From JAPULR01 sp965238215 (lineage in GTDB: Bacteria > Chloroflexota > Dehalococcoidia > Lucifugimonadales > GCA-2712585): 64,000 nt of DNA. Positions within the stretch are counted from its first letter, which is position 1, and each line of letters opens with the position of its first letter. The notes beneath the pieces were generated by a model. The model was not told the origin of the DNA and searched no databases. It was given only the letters and a program-made list of their open reading frames with translations. The DNA lies in assembly GCA_965238215.1 (NCBI GenBank), contig OZ250180.1:1922001-1986000 (forward strand), read 5' to 3'. A program made the translations under genes and the position numbers. Shown in pieces: positions 61,078-64,000 of the stretch.

Positions 61078-61106
61078 ATAGTAGTATGATGTACTAATAG
61101 TGTCAA
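61078..61106 (-). promoter_or_regulatory. higBA promoter with palindromic operator
   Basis: On the minus strand, TTGACA (61101-61106), a 17-base spacer and TACTAT (61078-61083). Within it, TAGTAcatcaTACTA (61082-61096) is a 5+5 palindrome between the -35 and -10, ideally placed for HigA autorepression. Confidence 0.7.
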
Positions 61107-61884
61107 TTGCAATGTGCCTATTTAAGGCCAGCAGTCGGAGTACAACAGGGATGAAAGGGTCTCTCTGCAGCCAGTTGACTGATGCGGGGGCAGAAGGGGG
61201 CTGATGTGCACGTAGGCACAGCGGCTGAGGAGAGGTGGTGGGGGCGTGTGGGGTTGAAGAAGGAACGATAACAAGCAATTTTCATATTGTTGGAGTCGGA
61301 TATCGGGGAAGGTGTAGCGGTGGGTTTGATAAAATTTGGTCGTCCGCTTGGAAGTTGGGGTGGGGATTGGGGCGTGTTCCGGAGGGGAAATGGATAGCTT
61401 TGAGGAGGCATTTGATAGCGCCACGAGGGTCGCCGATGCAGCGCTGAAGGCGAATTAGAGCCTAGCAAGGCAGGTGCTTCGGCTGGGAAGGGTCTCGCAG
61501 GATGGGAATGTCACGGCGGGTCAAGAGGGAGTACAGGCAGGCTTGACGCGGCTTTAAATAGAGTGACTGAGGCCGTCAACGACGCCGGGGTCGCGTGGGC
61601 CTTTGGCGATGGGGAAGAGGTCCAATACTTGAGGGCAGACGACGGTTACGCAGCCGAGTTAAGGCGCGTTGCTTGAATGATTGCTGATAGCTAGCCTCTC
61701 CAACTGGGTGGCCTGCTCTCCTGGGAGGCTGGTTTATTCCGACAGAACTTTCCATCCCGGTAGTGTCGTCCATGTTTCATGGCATAAGACGCGGCCCTGT
61801 TCGTCTTGTTGACAATAATGACGTTATACGTTAGGGTGGTGGCGGTTCCGCTTGGGAAACTGTTCAGAAGGGTCGTGAGAATGC
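61107..61884. other. About 780-bp intergenic stretch holding a decayed gene
   Basis: Contains the pseudogene at 61390-61676 and, upstream of it (about 61235-61389), sequence similar to the region before the intact copy at 63578, including a shared TGATAAAATTT word. From 61677 to 61884 a TTGACA at about 61809 may serve amt; no further gene is seen. Confidence 0.5.
61390..61676 (+). pseudogene. Decayed copy of the gene at 63578
   Basis: Starts ATGGATAGCTTTGAGGAGG, aligning with the intact gene ATGGATAGCTTTGAACAAG. The reading frame is broken by TAG at codon 23 (61456-61458, a CAG in the intact copy), by several indels around 61500-61560, and ends at TGA (61674-61676). The stretch near 61590 (GCCGGGGTCGCGTGGGCCTT) is identical in both copies. 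It is clearly a relic of a duplicated gene. Confidence 0.85.
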
Positions 61885-63114
61885 ATGATTGATAGTGGGG
61901 ATACTGCCTGGGTATTGACCTCATCGGCGCTGGTCTTTGTCATGGTGCCGGGATTGGCCTTCTTCTATGCAGGGCTTGTCCGAAGCAAGAACGCATTGGG
62001 CACCCTCATGCAGTCGTTCATCGCCATAGCTATCGTGGGCCTGACGTGGGTTTTGTGGGGATATAGTCTGGCTTTCGGCCCTGATATAGGAGGGTTTATA
62101 GGAAACCTGGAGTGGTTTGGGCTTGCTGGCGTATCCGCTACCCAGGCCGGCCCCTACGCCGCTACGATTCCGCACCAGGCCTTCATGGTGTTTCAAGCCA
62201 AGTTTGCCATTATCACACCTGCCCTGATTGCCGGCGCATTTGCTGAGCGCATCAAGTTCAGCACCTTCGTCGTGTTCATAGTCGCTTGGTCTACCATCGT
62301 ATACGCGCCACTGGCGCACTGGATGTGGGGGATTGGCGGCTGGCTTGGGGAGGCCGGCGCTCTAGACTTTGCCGGAGGCGCCGTTGTTCATATCAGCTCG
62401 GGGGCTGCAGCTTTAGCCGCTGCCATCATATTTGGGAGGCGCCTGGGGTTCGGCAAGATAGATATTTCTCCCCATAACGTGCCTTTCGTAGTGTTGGGCG
62501 CTTCCCTCCTCTGGTTTGGCTGGTTTGGCTTCAATGCCGGTAGCGACCTATCGTCGATAGGAAGAGCCACTTCGGCTTTCGTAGTGACCCATATCTCAGC
62601 ATCAACTGCTGCAGTAGTGTGGGTCGCGCTGGACTGGATAATAAACCGAAGACCCAGTGTGGTAGGAGCAGCAACGGGAGCAGTCGCAGGGCTGGCTACG
62701 ATCACTCCGGCATCAGGGTTTGTAGGCCCCATGCCGGCACTGCTCATAGGCCTGGGCGCCGGCGCACTGTGCTACACCGCTGTCTGGATCAAGACCCGCG
62801 TGAGGCTGGACGATTCCCTTGACGTATGGGCAATCCACGGAGTAGGTGGTATCTGGGGTATGCTGGCTTTGGGCATCTTCATCGGGGTTGGCTTCCTTAG
62901 CATAGGTGAGCTTACCGACCTGAGTAGGGGTGAGCAGATCGTAAGGCAGCTAATGGCCATCGGTGCGACCTTAGGTTGGGCTTTCTTCGCAACATTGGCG
63001 ATACTGTTCGTACTAAAGTGGACCATGGGGCTGAGGGTGGATGAGGAGCAGGAAGAAGAAGGGCTGGACATTTCGCAACATGGTGAAGAAGCCTACGTTT
63101 CCAGACCCGGCTAA
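61885..63114 (+). CDS. amt: Ammonium transporter
   Basis: A 409-residue Amt-family transporter with about 11 membrane segments and no long N-terminal signal. The signature DTAWVLTSSALVFVMVPGLAFFYAGLVRSKN is at the N-terminus. The twin pore histidines are in GGAVVHISSGAAAL and AIHGVGGIWG. The C-terminal tail is short. No glnK/glnB gene follows within the window, although amt-glnK is the usual pairing. It is flanked on both sides by copies of an unrelated unknown gene (pseudogene at 61390, intact at 63578). Confidence 0.93.
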   Translation: MIDSGDTAWVLTSSALVFVMVPGLAFFYAGLVRSKNALGTLMQSFIAIAIVGLTWVLWGYSLAFGPDIGGFIGNLEWFGLAGVSATQAGPYAATIPHQAFMVFQAKFAIITPALIAGAFAERIKFSTFVVFIVAWSTIVYAPLAHWMWGIGGWLGEAGALDFAGGAVVHISSGAAALAAAIIFGRRLGFGKIDISPHNVPFVVLGASLLWFGWFGFNAGSDLSSIGRATSAFVVTHISASTAAVVWVALDWIINRRPSVVGAATGAVAGLATITPASGFVGPMPALLIGLGAGALCYTAVWIKTRVRLDDSLDVWAIHGVGGIWGMLALGIFIGVGFLSIGELTDLSRGEQIVRQLMAIGATLGWAFFATLAILFVLKWTMGLRVDEEQEEEGLDISQHGEEAYVSRPG

Positions 63115-63577
63115 CAGCCAAAGCTTCCAAGAAAGCAACTGAGGTGGACCCGGTTAGTTGGACAGAATTAAGGTCTGGCTAAGCAAGGGTGAGGTAGCTT
63201 AGGGGGAGGTCACCAGAGTCTGACCCCCCCTGGAACTTATGGCTGTCTAAAGGACTACCAGCCACTGTAAAGTTCGCAATACATAAGAGGAAAGCCCGCC
63301 CGGCCCCTTCCCCACCGTTCTCTCAGCACTGACGGCGACGCCGTGAAACCCTTCTGGGCGGTTATCTCAACAAGGCACCGGAATGTTCCCCAACCGCGCC
63401 AGTCTCATAGCAATTACACAGGTGTTGTGGCGAGGATGTTGAGCCAGGAACAACAAGTTTTCCCTGCTTTTGGAATCAGATGTTGGAGAAGCAGCAGCGG
63501 TACGTTGTGATAAAATTTGCTCATCCGCTCGTGAGTTGGTTCTAGGGTGGGGATTTGGTCGCGTCCCGGAGGGAAGC
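63115..63577. other. 463-bp intergenic stretch before the last gene
   Basis: No gene seen. The region from about 63445 to 63577 is a diverged repeat of 61240-61389, with a conserved TGATAAAATTTG word that may carry a -10 element. The centre (63190-63240) has a C-run and words resembling transposon-end debris, not enough for an element call. Confidence 0.45.
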
Positions 63578-64000
63578 ATGGATAGCTTTGAACAAGCCTT
63601 CGACAACGCCACAAAGGTTACCGATGTGGCCCTCAAGGCAAACCAGGACCTGTCAAGGCAGCTGCGCCGGCTGAGAAAAGCCTCGCAGGACGGAAATATC
63701 ACAGCGGTGAAGAGGGAGCAAAGCAGGCTTGCCGAGGCATTGGACGAACTAACCGAGGCCGTTAACGACGCCGGGGTCGCGTGGGCCTTTGGCGATGAGC
63801 AAGAGGTCCAATACTTGAAAGCCGACGACGGCTACGCAGCCGAACTACGGCGCGTTGCTTCCGAAAAGGGCCTGGTCATCCGAGAGCGGGACGGGCATCT
63901 GATCTGCCATCCCTTCATAGTTCGCATCATTCCCGGGGAAAGGGCGGTCCGCATCGACAGGAAGAAGGTTTCCGCCATAAGGCCGTCCCACTTAGTCGAG
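63578..64000 (+). CDS. Unknown protein, 3' end outside window; intact paralogue of the 61390 pseudogene
   Basis: 141 codons are open from ATG 63578 to the window end, with no stop. A GGAGGG site precedes the ATG by about 7 bases. Residues 1-55 are helical and charged (MDSFEQAFDNATKVTDVALK, SRQLRRLRKASQDGNITAVK), followed by AVNDAGVAWAFGDEQEVQYL, then LRRVASEKGLVIRERDGHLICHPFIVRIIPGERAVRIDRKK, an alpha/beta domain. I recognise no family. Having a decayed near-identical copy 2.2 kb upstream shows local duplication. Confidence 0.75.
   Translation, partial: MDSFEQAFDNATKVTDVALKANQDLSRQLRRLRKASQDGNITAVKREQSRLAEALDELTEAVNDAGVAWAFGDEQEVQYLKADDGYAAELRRVASEKGLVIRERDGHLICHPFIVRIIPGERAVRIDRKKVSAIRPSHLVE

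Overview
The window is about 64 kb of GC-rich (roughly 58-60%), gene-dense bacterial chromosome, cut inside a gene at both ends (tyrS on the left, an unnamed gene on the right). Gene content suggests a free-living Chloroflexota relative, probably Dehalococcoidia or a SAR202-like lineage: a TtuA/TtuB-type tRNA thiolation pair, a K+-dependent-type membrane pyrophosphatase, a fused gamma-alpha 2-oxoacid:ferredoxin oxidoreductase, a variant CcmE, and several amidases beside a GMC oxidoreductase. This taxonomic call is inference; no rRNA or ribosomal protein gene is present to anchor it.

Layout. 1-12.5 kb (+): tyrS end, class V aminotransferase, coiled-coil protein, ligA, pth, gatC, gatA, then a four-gene peptide-type ABC importer whose second permease carries an unusual ~180-residue insert. 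12.6-17.4 kb (-): a damaged ttuA-like gene, a 65-codon ubiquitin-like sulfur carrier ending in Gly-Gly, uvrC and a cytidylate kinase-like gene. 17.4-20.3 kb: a lower-GC accessory patch with a retropepsin-like protease / DUF5678-like pair and a TIR-like-domain protein, each behind its own promoter with a possible operator. 20.3-27 kb: xerD, a PHP protein, dinG, an OGG-like glycosylase with a 625-bp tandem duplication of its 3' half, and a YedY-like molybdoenzyme. 27-30.2 kb: ccmABCDE with a CxxxY-type CcmE.

30.4-46.8 kb: mostly core functions, namely korAB, an alpha/beta hydrolase, tRNA-Gly, hppA, a bacterial translin, an N-terminally extended thiE, yraN-rnhB-mnmA, an acyl-ACP desaturase-like gene, rsfS, ndk, tsaB-tsaE-thiL, a phosphoesterase and tRNA-Lys. 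46.8-64 kb: an accessory region with a beta-propeller surface protein, a HEPN protein and an Abi-C-like protein, a GMC oxidoreductase, two higBA-like toxin-antitoxin pairs, two amidases, a PD-(D/E)XK nuclease with two small partners, tRNA-Leu, amt, and a decayed plus an intact copy of an unknown gene flanking amt.

Intergenic DNA holds at least three dispersed short repeat families. The most interesting candidates are the TIR-like protein with a wHTH-like N-terminus, the regulated protease/DUF5678 pair, the HEPN/Abi-C neighbourhood, the CxxxY cytochrome c maturation set, and two toxin genes that look leaderless. No CRISPR array, rRNA or complete insertion sequence was seen.
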